Origin: Enterococcus sp. DIV1094
GTDB lineage: Bacteria > Bacillota > Bacilli > Lactobacillales > Enterococcaceae
NCBI RefSeq assembly: GCF_017316305.2
Contig: NZ_CP147250.1
Span: 1,322,001 to 1,386,000, forward strand
DNA: 64,000 nt
Direction of reading: 5' to 3'
Every line of letters starts with the position of its first letter. Position 1 is the first letter of the stretch. Positions 40,799 to 50,059 of the stretch are shown here, piece by piece. The notes under the pieces were generated by a model, which saw nothing but the letters and a program-made list of their open reading frames with translations, was not told the origin of the DNA and did no database searches. The position numbers and the translations under genes were made by a program.

Positions 40799-42838
40799 AT
40801 GACTTCGCCACTATTGTACGAAGTGTTTTTAGCTTATTTATATTTTAGCTACTTTTTTCTATTCATGATGAAAAAAATCTATCGAGGATTATTTATAGTT
40901 ACAGTGTTAAGTTTCCTTTATGCGATTTCTTTTATTGGAAATGAGGGGATAAAGAGTGCGATCCCCAATGCTCATTCCGGTATTATGATCGAAGAAGCAA
41001 GTGGAACGATTCAAGAAGTCAACCAAACGATTTCTGCGTATGCAAAAAAACATCAAATAGCGATACATAAGTTAGTTTTTCGAATGGGCGAGTCCGGTGA
41101 GACGATAAAAGAAATTTATACGTTTGATCAAACGGAGCGTTCAGAATACTCTTTCACCCCAATAAAATCGGATGTCAACACATATTTTTATGATTATACA
41201 GAGATGAAGAATCAAGATGTGTTAGGTACGTATATAGTAACAGAAGCACCCCCATCTGAAATGGTGGCTGATTTTTATGAGCAAGGGATCAAATTGGAGA
41301 TTGAGGAGATAAAATGGTTCTATTTGTTGACTGCGGGATTGTTAATGAGTATTGGCCAACTATTTTTGATTTTATTTGTCTTTGTGATCTTAGCTTTATT
41401 GTTTTATAAAGCTTCTCTGCGTAAGAAAATCGGTATCCTTGAGATGCTAGGGCGTCGTTGGTTAAAGGGTTCAATCAAGGATAGTTTCATTGATAGTGCG
41501 ATTTACACCTTCATAATTGTTGCTTTTTCTTGGGGATTCCCACAATTGCAGTTTCTTTATCTACCTATTTTTTTCTGGGGCCTTTTAATGATTTGGGTGC
41601 TTCAATTATTTACGAGTTGGGTGATATTTTCGTTTGGTACGATTTCAGATAAGATAAAAGGAAGGAAACCTTACCGATTATTATTTCGTTTGAATATTTT
41701 ATTAAAGATCGTTATCTTCACATTTGTCACTGTGCAAGCCAGTACGTTATCAAATAAAGTAATGGAGACACGTGAGCTTGAACGACAGCTCTCCCAATGG
41801 ACAAGAGTTCCTGACTATTATCACTTGGGATTTAGTAGAGACACGAGTTTACTTGTAGATTTGGCAAAAAGTAAAGAGGTGCGACAGAAAGAACAAGTGT
41901 CAATCAATTCACGGCTACTTCCTTTGTTAGAACAATCAGAGCAAGCAGGCGGTATTTTTCTGCGGGACAATGAACTTGGCCACAATAGTCCGACACTAAG
42001 TTATATTCAAAATGATGCTTTTTGGTTAAGTAACCATCAGGCCATTCAGGAATTTGCTATTAAGGATGCGAATGGTCAATCGATTGACGCATTAGATGAT
42101 TCTTTTTTCTATCTGCTTATTCCTGAAAATAAGCGAATGTATACAGAAATGATCATTCCAGAAGCCGAAGCTGAACTTGATTTTTATCAAAATTCTTTTG
42201 AGTACGAAACGAAAGCATACGAAGGCGAGTTAAAAATTCTTTATACGCAAGCAAATCAAGTCCTTTTTAACTATAATTTCCAACCCTACGAAAAAATTTT
42301 TTCTTCTAATCCAATTATCGTCTCCATGTCACTGCCATTGATCCAACCGAATATCGAAATATGGCTCCAGGATATCTCAAATGGCACTTATTTATTTCGA
42401 GATCCTCAACTTGTTCAAGAATTTATTGAAGAGAATCATATGGAACATGATTTTTATGGATTGATTGCTGTCAAAGATAGCATCAATCAAGTGCTTGTGA
42501 GTGTGAGACGTGAGTATTATACAACCGTAAGCATTCTTTTCCTGATCCTCATTGGTTTTGTGTTCGTCCAGATCTATTTGAGTCTAGTGTATGTAGAAAT
42601 GAATAAGAAAAAACTATTTCTCAAATATATTACGGGTTGGACACTACTCCAAAGGCATCATAAGTATTACATGAAAGTATTAGGTATTTCTGGGGTTGTC
42701 GCGTTGATTCTGTCATTTATCCATCATGCTTGGTGGCAAATTTTAATTTTATTACTACTATTTGAATCATGTGTCCTTCTATTCGCTACGTATTTCTCAG
42801 AAAAAAGGAAACGTCTGGAGGTGATCAAATATGATTGA
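40799..42838 (+). CDS. Bacteriocin-associated integral membrane protein (DUF1430 type)
   Basis: 679 aa as read from ATG 40799; the real start may be the tandem Met near 40865 (MMKKIYRG), since neither has a close ribosome site. Layout: N-terminal helix, outside domain to about 175, a cluster of helices (about 178-330), a long outside domain (about 330-585) and three C-terminal helices, the MacB/FtsX-like plan. It overlaps the ATPase gene by 8 bp. Family members pair with an ABC ATPase next to lactococcin-972-like bacteriocins and are thought to give immunity or export. No bacteriocin is visible here. Confidence 0.75.
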   Translation: MTSPLLYEVFLAYLYFSYFFLFMMKKIYRGLFIVTVLSFLYAISFIGNEGIKSAIPNAHSGIMIEEASGTIQEVNQTISAYAKKHQIAIHKLVFRMGESGETIKEIYTFDQTERSEYSFTPIKSDVNTYFYDYTEMKNQDVLGTYIVTEAPPSEMVADFYEQGIKLEIEEIKWFYLLTAGLLMSIGQLFLILFVFVILALLFYKASLRKKIGILEMLGRRWLKGSIKDSFIDSAIYTFIIVAFSWGFPQLQFLYLPIFFWGLLMIWVLQLFTSWVIFSFGTISDKIKGRKPYRLLFRLNILLKIVIFTFVTVQASTLSNKVMETRELERQLSQWTRVPDYYHLGFSRDTSLLVDLAKSKEVRQKEQVSINSRLLPLLEQSEQAGGIFLRDNELGHNSPTLSYIQNDAFWLSNHQAIQEFAIKDANGQSIDALDDSFFYLLIPENKRMYTEMIIPEAEAELDFYQNSFEYETKAYEGELKILYTQANQVLFNYNFQPYEKIFSSNPIIVSMSLPLIQPNIEIWLQDISNGTYLFRDPQLVQEFIEENHMEHDFYGLIAVKDSINQVLVSVRREYYTTVSILFLILIGFVFVQIYLSLVYVEMNKKKLFLKYITGWTLLQRHHKYYMKVLGISGVVALILSFIHHAWWQILILLLLFESCVLLFATYFSEKRKRLEVIKYD

Positions 42839-43454
42839 AGCAAAAAAAATCAGTAAAAAGTATAAGGGAAAAGTGATTTTTGACAATGTCTCTTTACAGT
42901 TAGCGACTGGTTCGATAACTGTGATCACAGGAAGTAGTGGTGTTGGGAAAACGACGTTATTAAACTGCTTAGGACAACTTGAACCAATTGATTCTGGTGA
43001 AATATGGCTCGACAATCAATTACTCCATCACAAAAGTAAAAAACGCTTTTTTCGTGAGTATGCAGGATTTTTATTTCAAAACTTTGCATTGATCGATAAT
43101 GAAACGGTCAAGCAAAATTTAAAATTAGTAGTAAACGAAGAGGAGAAAATGATTGCTGCGCTTCGTAAGTTTCAAACGGAAGATTTATTGCATCAAAAAG
43201 TATTTCGTCTAAGCGGTGGCGAACAACAGCGCGTCGCATTAGCTCGTTTATTTTTACAAAGGCCTAAGATTGTTTTTGCGGATGAACCTACTGCCTCTTT
43301 AGATAGAGGGAATCGCCAACTCGTGATCGATGCATTGAAAGAATTGAATGAACAAGGAGTGACGATCGTCTTAGTCACCCATGACTTAGATTTGGCAGAA
43401 CAGCTAGGTGGGCAAATCGATATGAAACAACTATTGATCAAGAAAAAGTTGTGA
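42831..43454 (+). CDS. ABC transporter ATPase (bacteriocin/peptide exporter type)
   Basis: 207 aa. Walker A GSSGVGKTT (35-43), signature LSGGEQQR, Walker B IVFADEPTASLD, switch THD. Compact, as in the MacB/LolD class that drives FtsX-fold partners. GGAGG in the end of the DUF1430 gene serves as ribosome site, so the two proteins are coupled. Confidence 0.9.
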   Translation: MIEAKKISKKYKGKVIFDNVSLQLATGSITVITGSSGVGKTTLLNCLGQLEPIDSGEIWLDNQLLHHKSKKRFFREYAGFLFQNFALIDNETVKQNLKLVVNEEEKMIAALRKFQTEDLLHQKVFRLSGGEQQRVALARLFLQRPKIVFADEPTASLDRGNRQLVIDALKELNEQGVTIVLVTHDLDLAEQLGGQIDMKQLLIKKKL

Positions 43455-43467
43455 TAGGTATAACTGA

Positions 43468-43531
43468 ACTACGAATAGACGGTAAGATATGTTTCATCAA
43501 ATTTCTTATCTTTTATTCGTAGTGTTTTTTT
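43468..43531 (+). terminator. Terminator after the ABC pair
   Basis: ACTACGAATA/TATTCGTAGT outer stem with an inner TAAGATA/TTATCTT pairing, then G and a T7 run. Confidence 0.85.
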
Positions 43532-43588
43532 ATTAATAGGATTTTCCAACATGGTTTATAAAGCTTTTCATACCTTTTGTCTCAACCA

Positions 43589-43617
43589 TTTCATATTTTA
43601 TAAAAAACCAGTATAAT
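43589..43617 (+). promoter_or_regulatory. rnc-smc promoter
   Basis: TTTCAT (43589-43594), 17 bp, perfect TATAAT (43612-43617). Confidence 0.6.
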
Positions 43618-43657
43618 AAGGAAGTATTGAAAAAATAGCCATAAAGGAATGTGGGAA

Positions 43658-44350
43658 ATGGACAATCAGCTAACAAAAGAATTGAAAGAGAAGTATAGCA
43701 TCGTTTTTCACGATTTAAACTTGCTTGAACAAGCTTTTACCCATTCATCCTATGTGAATGAGCATCGCAATTTGCAACTGTCGGACAACGAACGTCTTGA
43801 GTTTTTAGGAGATGCTGTATTAGAGTTGATGGTTTCAGAATATCTGTATCGTTTGTATCCAGATATTCCAGAAGGAAAATTGACCAAAACTCGTGCAGCT
43901 ATCGTACGTGAAGATAGTTTATCCAAATTTGCCAAGGAATGTCATTTTGATCAGTATATCCTGTTAGGAAAAGGTGAGGAGAACTCTGGTGGACGCACAC
44001 GTCCAGCACTTCTTTGTGATTTGTTTGAAGCCTTTTTAGGAGCATTGTACCTTGATCAAGGATTTGACGCAGCACATGCGTTTATTGAAACAGTGATTTT
44101 TCCGAAGGTTCGTGCAGGTGCTTTTTCCCATGAGATGGATCACAAAACAAAATTACAAGAAGTATTGCAAAAAGCAGGAGATGTATTGATCGAATATCGT
44201 TTGATCAACGAAGAAGGGCCAGCACACGAACGTATTTTTTGGATCGAAGTATACGTTGATGATCGGTTGATTGGGACTGGACAAGGAAAATCGAAAAAAT
44301 TAGCAGAACAAGCTGCTGCTGAGAATGCTTTGGCAGCACTAAGTAAGTGA
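43658..44350 (+). CDS. rnc: Ribonuclease III
   Basis: 230 aa double-stranded RNA endonuclease that matures rRNA. Signature [12 protein letters not shown] (44-55) and a C-terminal dsRNA-binding domain (about 155-228, [28 protein letters not shown]). Start ATG 43658 has AAGGA 10 nt upstream; the ATG at 43649 touches it. It lies 12 bp before smc. Confidence 0.97.
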   Translation: MDNQLTKELKEKYSIVFHDLNLLEQAFTHSSYVNEHRNLQLSDNERLEFLGDAVLELMVSEYLYRLYPDIPEGKLTKTRAAIVREDSLSKFAKECHFDQYILLGKGEENSGGRTRPALLCDLFEAFLGALYLDQGFDAAHAFIETVIFPKVRAGAFSHEMDHKTKLQEVLQKAGDVLIEYRLINEEGPAHERIFWIEVYVDDRLIGTGQGKSKKLAEQAAAENALAALSK

Positions 44351-44362
44351 GGGAAAGACTTC

Positions 44363-47300
44363 GTGTATTTAAAACGCATTGAAATAGCCGGCTTTAAATC
44401 GTTTGCAGACAAAACAATCATTGAGTTTGAAAATAGCGTCACAGCGGTCGTTGGACCAAACGGTAGTGGGAAAAGCAATATTACCGAGGCCATCCGTTGG
44501 GTGCTAGGAGAACAGTCTGCGAAAAGCCTTCGTGGTGGGAAAATGCCGGATATTATTTTTGCCGGTTCTGATTCTCGCAAACAATTGAATGTCGCTGAAG
44601 TAACCGTCGTATTAGACAACTCAGATCATTACTTACCACTAGAATATAGTGAGATCAGTGTCACACGTCGTTACCGTCGAACAGGTGAAAGTGAATTTTT
44701 CATCAATAAACAGCCTTGTCGTTTGAAAGACATCCAAGAATTATTCATGGATTCAGGTTTGGGTAAAGAATCTTTTTCGATCATCTCTCAAGGGAAAGTC
44801 GAAGCGATTTTTAGTAGTAAACCCGAAGATCGACGTGGGATCTTTGAAGAAGCAGCAGGAGTCTTGAAATATAAACAACGCAAGAAGAAAGCGGAGCAAA
44901 AGCTTTTTGAAACAGAGGATAATCTAAGCCGTGTCCAAGATATCATCCATGAACTTGAAGAGCAATTAACTCCTTTGGCCGCCCAGAGTGAGGCAGCTAA
45001 GGAGTTTTTACGATTAAAAGAAACATTGACAAAGACCGATATCTCCTTAATGATTGCGGAAATCAAGGCTGCAAAAAAAGAGTGGGATGAACGACAAGTA
45101 CAATTGGATCAGTTCAATCAATCGTTGACGTCATTAACGACACAGATCCAAACGAAAGAACAATTATTAGCAGACAAACGCAAACAAAACAATCAAGCCG
45201 ATCGCATGATCGAAAAAAATCAACAAACCTTGTTAGCCTTGTCAGAAAAATTGAAGCAAACCGAAGGACAAAAAGAAGTTTTACTTGAGCGAACGAAGCA
45301 TACCCAAAAAAGCTCAAAAGAATACCAAGCTTCTCTAGCTGAAGTGCAAGAAAAAGTAGCTCACTTTGAAGACTTACAAGCGACATTGACACAAGAAGTA
45401 AGTCAAAAAGAAGCAGAGATCCAACAAGCTGAAAAAGCACTGATGAGTACGCAACAAGAGTTGGAGAAATACCAAAAATCAACGAAAGAACTATTGGCAG
45501 AACTACGCGATCAGTATGTCGATTTGATGCAAGAACAAGCGACTGTCGGCAATGAATTGAAATATTTGGAGCGTCAATATATCCAAGAAACTTCTAAAAG
45601 CCAACAAACATTAGCCAAACAATCAGAAGTGGAAGCCAATGTAGCAGAAATGTCCGCCAAACAAATCGAGCTGACGAAGCGACATGAAAAACTACAGCAC
45701 GCATTGAATGAGGTCAAAGCTTCACTTGAAGATGTCCAAACCAAAGGGAAAAAAGCGCAAGATCTGTTAGCCAAAGAACAGCCGAAAATGTATCAACTGA
45801 TGAATCAAGTCCAACAATTACGGGCACGTCAAAAAAGTCTGCAAGAAATCCAAGAAAATTATTTTGGGTTCTATCAAGGTGTTCGGTTGATCTTACAACA
45901 AAAACAACGGCTTTCTGGGATCGTTGGTGCAGTTGCTGAGTTGATCGATGTTCCAGCTGATTATACATTAGCCATCGAAACAGCTTTAGGTGGGTCAGCG
46001 CAACATGTCATTGTTGAAAATGAAAGTGACGCACGTCAAGCAATCACTTATTTGAAACAGCAAAAAGGTGGCCGAGCAACGTTTCTACCACTGACGACGA
46101 TCAAACCTCGCCAACTACCCGCGCATATATTTGCTCAAGCGCAAACAGTTGAAGGTTTTATCGGGATCGCGAGCGAACAAGTGACTTATCCTGAACAGAT
46201 CCAAACCATCGTTCATAATTTATTAGGGACGATTCTCTTAGCGAAAGATTTAGCAAGTGCCAATGCAATCGCCCAACAGATTCGTTACCAGTATCGTGTT
46301 GTCTCATTAGAAGGAGACGTCATGAATGCCGGTGGTTCAATGACTGGTGGAGCGACTAAGCGAGGCAATCAAGGAAGTTTGTTTGCACAAAATCAAGAAT
46401 TAAAACAATTGACGAGTGAGTTCCAACAAGCGGATCAGGAATTGCAGAGTCAAGAAAAGAAAGTGCAAGCATTACAACAAGAAGTAACAGTTTTAGCAGA
46501 AGAACAAGAACGCCTACGGACACAAGGCGAACAGTTACGCTTTGAAGAACAAGAAGTAGCCAATCAGCGGCAAAATGTAGCTAACGAATTAACTCGTTTT
46601 GAAAAAGAGCAACAAATCTCAAGCTATGAAACACGAGAATTGCAACAATTCATGGAGAACTACCAAAAACAACAAAAAGAGCTTTTGACCAAACAGCAAG
46701 AACTTGAAGTCCAACGTCAAGAGATCGATACTGAAATCAGTTCATTGAGTCAAGAAAGTGACAAAATGGAAGAACGCCGTGCGCAGATCCAAGAAAAACA
46801 AGCGCAAGAACAAGCGTCACTAGCAGTGTTGAAAGAACAATACAATCACTTGCAGATCCAATTACGTGGCGCACGCGTACAAAAAAATGAAGCATTAGCC
46901 AAACAAGAAGGATTGGAACAGCAACTACACGCATTAACTGCGGATTTTTCTGATCATGAACTGACAGAAGAGAGTTTAGATCAACGAATCACTGACCTAG
47001 CCGCAGAAAGAGATCGCCTAAAAGCTTCTCTGGAAGAAGCAAAAGTGACACGTGAAGAAATGCAAACAGCAATCGATGCACTAGATACCGAACTGTTAGC
47101 TGAAAACCGCAAGCAAAAAGGGCTTTTAACAGAGCAATCACAATTAGAGGTACAAAAGAATCGTGCGGAAATGATTTTGGACAATCATTTGAATTACTTG
47201 CAAACTGAGTACCAGATGAATTATGAAAAAGCTTGTGAAGCTTATGAAGAAACGACGGATGTAGCAAATAGCCGAGTAGAAGTTGCTTCGTTGAAACAAC

Positions 47301-47944
47301 AAATCGATCGTTTAGGACCGGTGAATCTTAATGCGATCGAACAGTACGAACAAGTCAATGAACGCCATACTTTCCTGGCTGCACAACGTGATGATTTATT
47401 ATCAGCGAAAGACCAATTATTTGAAACGATGGATGAAATGGACGATGAGGTACGGACCCGCTTTAAAGAAGTGTTTGAAGCGATTCGTCAAGAATTCAAA
47501 ATCGTTTTTCCAAATATGTTTGGTGGTGGACACGCAGAGCTTGTATTGACTGATCCAACTGATTTGTTGCAGACAGGGATTGAGATCGAGGTACAACCAC
47601 CAGGGAAAAAACTACAAAGTTTAAGCCTGCTTTCTGGAGGCGAACGAGCCTTGACTGCGATTGCCTTGCTCTTTTCAATCATTCGCGTTTGTCCAGTACC
47701 GTTTTGTATTTTGGATGAGGTCGAGGCAGCGTTAGATGAAGCCAATGTCAAACGCTTTGGTCGTTACCTCAGCGAGTTTCAAGATGATACACAGTTTATT
47801 GTGGTCACCCATCGTAAAGGGACGATGGTAGCTGCGAATGTCTTGTATGGTGTGACGATGCAAGAGTCTGGGGTTTCAAAAATCGTCTCTGTCCGCATGG
47901 AAGATATCAATGAAGAAGGAAGAATGAGCGAAACGAAAGTGTAG
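44363..47944 (+). CDS. smc: Chromosome partition protein Smc
   Basis: 1193 aa, GTG start after GAGGG. N-terminal ATPase half with Walker A GPNGSGKSN (31-39), glutamine-rich coiled coils (about 170-490 and 670-1010), a hinge (about 510-660, ending GGSMTGGATKRG), and the C-terminal half with LSGGERALTA and Walker B FCILDEVEAALD. It loads with ScpAB to organise the nucleoid. rnc-smc-ftsY order is conserved in Firmicutes. Confidence 0.98.
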   Translation: MYLKRIEIAGFKSFADKTIIEFENSVTAVVGPNGSGKSNITEAIRWVLGEQSAKSLRGGKMPDIIFAGSDSRKQLNVAEVTVVLDNSDHYLPLEYSEISVTRRYRRTGESEFFINKQPCRLKDIQELFMDSGLGKESFSIISQGKVEAIFSSKPEDRRGIFEEAAGVLKYKQRKKKAEQKLFETEDNLSRVQDIIHELEEQLTPLAAQSEAAKEFLRLKETLTKTDISLMIAEIKAAKKEWDERQVQLDQFNQSLTSLTTQIQTKEQLLADKRKQNNQADRMIEKNQQTLLALSEKLKQTEGQKEVLLERTKHTQKSSKEYQASLAEVQEKVAHFEDLQATLTQEVSQKEAEIQQAEKALMSTQQELEKYQKSTKELLAELRDQYVDLMQEQATVGNELKYLERQYIQETSKSQQTLAKQSEVEANVAEMSAKQIELTKRHEKLQHALNEVKASLEDVQTKGKKAQDLLAKEQPKMYQLMNQVQQLRARQKSLQEIQENYFGFYQGVRLILQQKQRLSGIVGAVAELIDVPADYTLAIETALGGSAQHVIVENESDARQAITYLKQQKGGRATFLPLTTIKPRQLPAHIFAQAQTVEGFIGIASEQVTYPEQIQTIVHNLLGTILLAKDLASANAIAQQIRYQYRVVSLEGDVMNAGGSMTGGATKRGNQGSLFAQNQELKQLTSEFQQADQELQSQEKKVQALQQEVTVLAEEQERLRTQGEQLRFEEQEVANQRQNVANELTRFEKEQQISSYETRELQQFMENYQKQQKELLTKQQELEVQRQEIDTEISSLSQESDKMEERRAQIQEKQAQEQASLAVLKEQYNHLQIQLRGARVQKNEALAKQEGLEQQLHALTADFSDHELTEESLDQRITDLAAERDRLKASLEEAKVTREEMQTAIDALDTELLAENRKQKGLLTEQSQLEVQKNRAEMILDNHLNYLQTEYQMNYEKACEAYEETTDVANSRVEVASLKQQIDRLGPVNLNAIEQYEQVNERHTFLAAQRDDLLSAKDQLFETMDEMDDEVRTRFKEVFEAIRQEFKIVFPNMFGGGHAELVLTDPTDLLQTGIEIEVQPPGKKLQSLSLLSGGERALTAIALLFSIIRVCPVPFCILDEVEAALDEANVKRFGRYLSEFQDDTQFIVVTHRKGTMVAANVLYGVTMQESGVSKIVSVRMEDINEEGRMSETKV

Positions 47945-47952
47945 GGGACAAA

Positions 47953-48762
47953 ATGATCAAATTAATCGCTATCGATTTAGATGGAACATTATTGAATGAA
48001 GAAAAGAAAATCTCGCCTGAGAATAAAGAGGCGTTGACTAAAGCAAAAGCCCAAGGCGTAAAAATCGTCTTATGTACGGGGCGCCCATTAGCTGCGATGG
48101 CCCATTATTTACAAGAACTAGGCTTAGTAGAAGAAGGCGATTATAGCATTACCTTCAATGGTGGCTTAGTCCAAAAGAACGATACAGGTGAAATCATCGA
48201 GAAAAAAGCGATGGCTGTTTCGGATATCCACCGACTTTATGCGTTGAGCCAAGAGCTAGACTTGCCATTGGACGTTTTGTCGGATAATGTCGTTTTGCAA
48301 TTACCGAGTGCGCCCAGAAAACAATCATTGTACAATGTTTTAAACAACTTATTGCAATTCCAACCAGCAGAACTAGCTGATATCACGGATGAGTTTGTGT
48401 TGAATAAAGCAGTCATTGCCTATGAGCAAGACGAACTAGATGCAAAAATCAAGGAAATCCCAAGCGCTTATTATGATTCGTATGAAGTGATCAAAACGCG
48501 CAACGTTTTATTAGAGTTTATGCCAAAAGGTGTGACTAAGGCGTATGGTATTTCTTTACTGGCAAAAGATTTAGGTCTTGAACGTAGTGAGATCATGGCA
48601 ATCGGAGATGAAGAAAACGATCTGCCAATGATCGAATACGCAGGGCTGGGTGTTGCGATGGAAAATGCGGTACCTTTTGTCAAAGAAGCGGCTGATCATG
48701 TTACGGCAAGTAATATCGAACATGGGGTAGCACAAGCAATCAAACAATTTGTTTTAAAGTAA
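47953..48762 (+). CDS. Cof-type HAD hydrolase (sugar-phosphatase like)
   Basis: 269 aa HAD superfamily, subclass IIB. Motif I DLDGTLL (8-14; nucleophile Asp8, acid Asp10), motif II around CTGR, motif III Lys near residue 201 and motif IV GDEENDLPM. The C2-type cap in the middle sets substrate. Probably acts on sugar or flavin phosphates; the exact substrate is unknown. It sits between smc (8 bp) and ftsY (12 bp), a common insertion in Lactobacillales. Confidence 0.92.
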   Translation: MIKLIAIDLDGTLLNEEKKISPENKEALTKAKAQGVKIVLCTGRPLAAMAHYLQELGLVEEGDYSITFNGGLVQKNDTGEIIEKKAMAVSDIHRLYALSQELDLPLDVLSDNVVLQLPSAPRKQSLYNVLNNLLQFQPAELADITDEFVLNKAVIAYEQDELDAKIKEIPSAYYDSYEVIKTRNVLLEFMPKGVTKAYGISLLAKDLGLERSEIMAIGDEENDLPMIEYAGLGVAMENAVPFVKEAADHVTASNIEHGVAQAIKQFVLK

Positions 48763-48774
48763 AGGAGGTATAAT

Positions 48775-49773
48775 ATGGGATTTTTTGATAAGATCAAACG
48801 AGCCTTTACTGGTGAAGAAGCACCAGAAGAAGTTGAAGTACAAGAGAAATATGACAAGGGTCTAGAAAAGACCCGTAAAACGTTCGGTGAACGAATGAAT
48901 GAGCTGTTTGCAAACTTCCGTACAGTCGATGAAGATTTCTTCGAAGAATTGGAAGAAACATTGATCGGTGCGGACGTCGGATTTGAAACAGCCATCAAGA
49001 TCACTGAAGCCTTACGCCAAGAAGTGAAGCTAAGAAACGCCAAGAAACCGGCAGAGATCCAAAATGCAATCATTGAAAAATTAGTGGAGCTTTATGAGCA
49101 AGAAGGAATCGATGAAGTCAACACGCTGAATCTCCAAGAAGAAGGTCTAACAGTGATCCTCTTTGTTGGTGTAAATGGTGTAGGAAAAACCACAAGTATC
49201 GGAAAACTAGCGCATCAATACAAAACAGAAGGCAAAAAGGTATTGTTAGCGGCAGCAGATACATTTCGTGCGGGGGCGATCGACCAATTAGTTGTTTGGG
49301 GCGACCGTGCGGAAGTCGAAGTAGTTAGAGGAAATGCCGGTGGCGATCCTGCAGCAGTCGTGTACGATGCCATTGAAAAAGCCAAAGAACAGCAAGCGGA
49401 TATCTTACTCGTCGATACAGCTGGGCGTCTGCAAAACAAAGTCAATTTGATGAACGAATTAGAAAAAATCAAGCGAGTGATCCAACGAGAACTACCAGAA
49501 GCACCACATGAGATTTTACTCGTGTTGGATGCGACGACGGGTCAAAATGCCATGGTCCAAGCGAAACAGTTCAAAGAAACGACAGATGTAACGGGGTTAG
49601 TTTTAACGAAATTAGACGGTACAGCCAAAGGTGGGATCGTCTTAGCCATTCGTAATGAATTGCACTTGCCGGTGAAATTAGTTGGTCTAGGTGAAGGAAT
49701 CGATGATCTAGAAGCCTTCGATCCAAATGATTTTGTGATTGGCTTATTCAAAGGCCTATTGAAAGAAGAATAG
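48775..49773 (+). CDS. ftsY: Signal recognition particle receptor FtsY
   Basis: 332 aa SRP GTPase. A short acidic N-terminal region (about 1-35), helical N domain, then G domain with GVNGVGKT (132-139), DTAGR and TKLDGTAKGG. The long A domain of enterobacteria is missing, as usual in Firmicutes. It targets ribosomes with Ffh to SecYEG. AAAGGAGG precedes the ATG. Confidence 0.97.
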   Translation: MGFFDKIKRAFTGEEAPEEVEVQEKYDKGLEKTRKTFGERMNELFANFRTVDEDFFEELEETLIGADVGFETAIKITEALRQEVKLRNAKKPAEIQNAIIEKLVELYEQEGIDEVNTLNLQEEGLTVILFVGVNGVGKTTSIGKLAHQYKTEGKKVLLAAADTFRAGAIDQLVVWGDRAEVEVVRGNAGGDPAAVVYDAIEKAKEQQADILLVDTAGRLQNKVNLMNELEKIKRVIQRELPEAPHEILLVLDATTGQNAMVQAKQFKETTDVTGLVLTKLDGTAKGGIVLAIRNELHLPVKLVGLGEGIDDLEAFDPNDFVIGLFKGLLKEE

Positions 49774-50001
49774 ATAAGTGTGCATTTAGCGAAAGAGTTT
49801 GGAACAGAAGTGATCCATCTCAAAAAACAAAAGAGATTCTACGAATAATATTTTTCTGATTTTCGTGGTTTCCTGCTTGTTTTTTGGAGAGTGTCCTTTT
49901 GTTTCATCCTCTTTTTTTTATTTCATTCAAAGTATTTTTTCCGTAAACTTAGGTGATTTATAAAAAAAACACCCCTTTTTTCTCATTTTCAAACAATTTC
50001 A

Positions 50002-50030
50002 TTCTTTTTCTTGGCGGTTTTTACTATAAT
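50002..50030 (+). promoter_or_regulatory. gshF promoter
   Basis: TTCTTT (50002-50007), 17 bp, perfect TATAAT (50025-50030). The 285-bp gap from ftsY otherwise holds only a weak stem near 49836-49862 (CTACGAA with TTCGTGG), a doubtful ftsY terminator. Confidence 0.65.
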
Positions 50031-50059
50031 GAGACATATGAATTGGAGGACATTTAACC

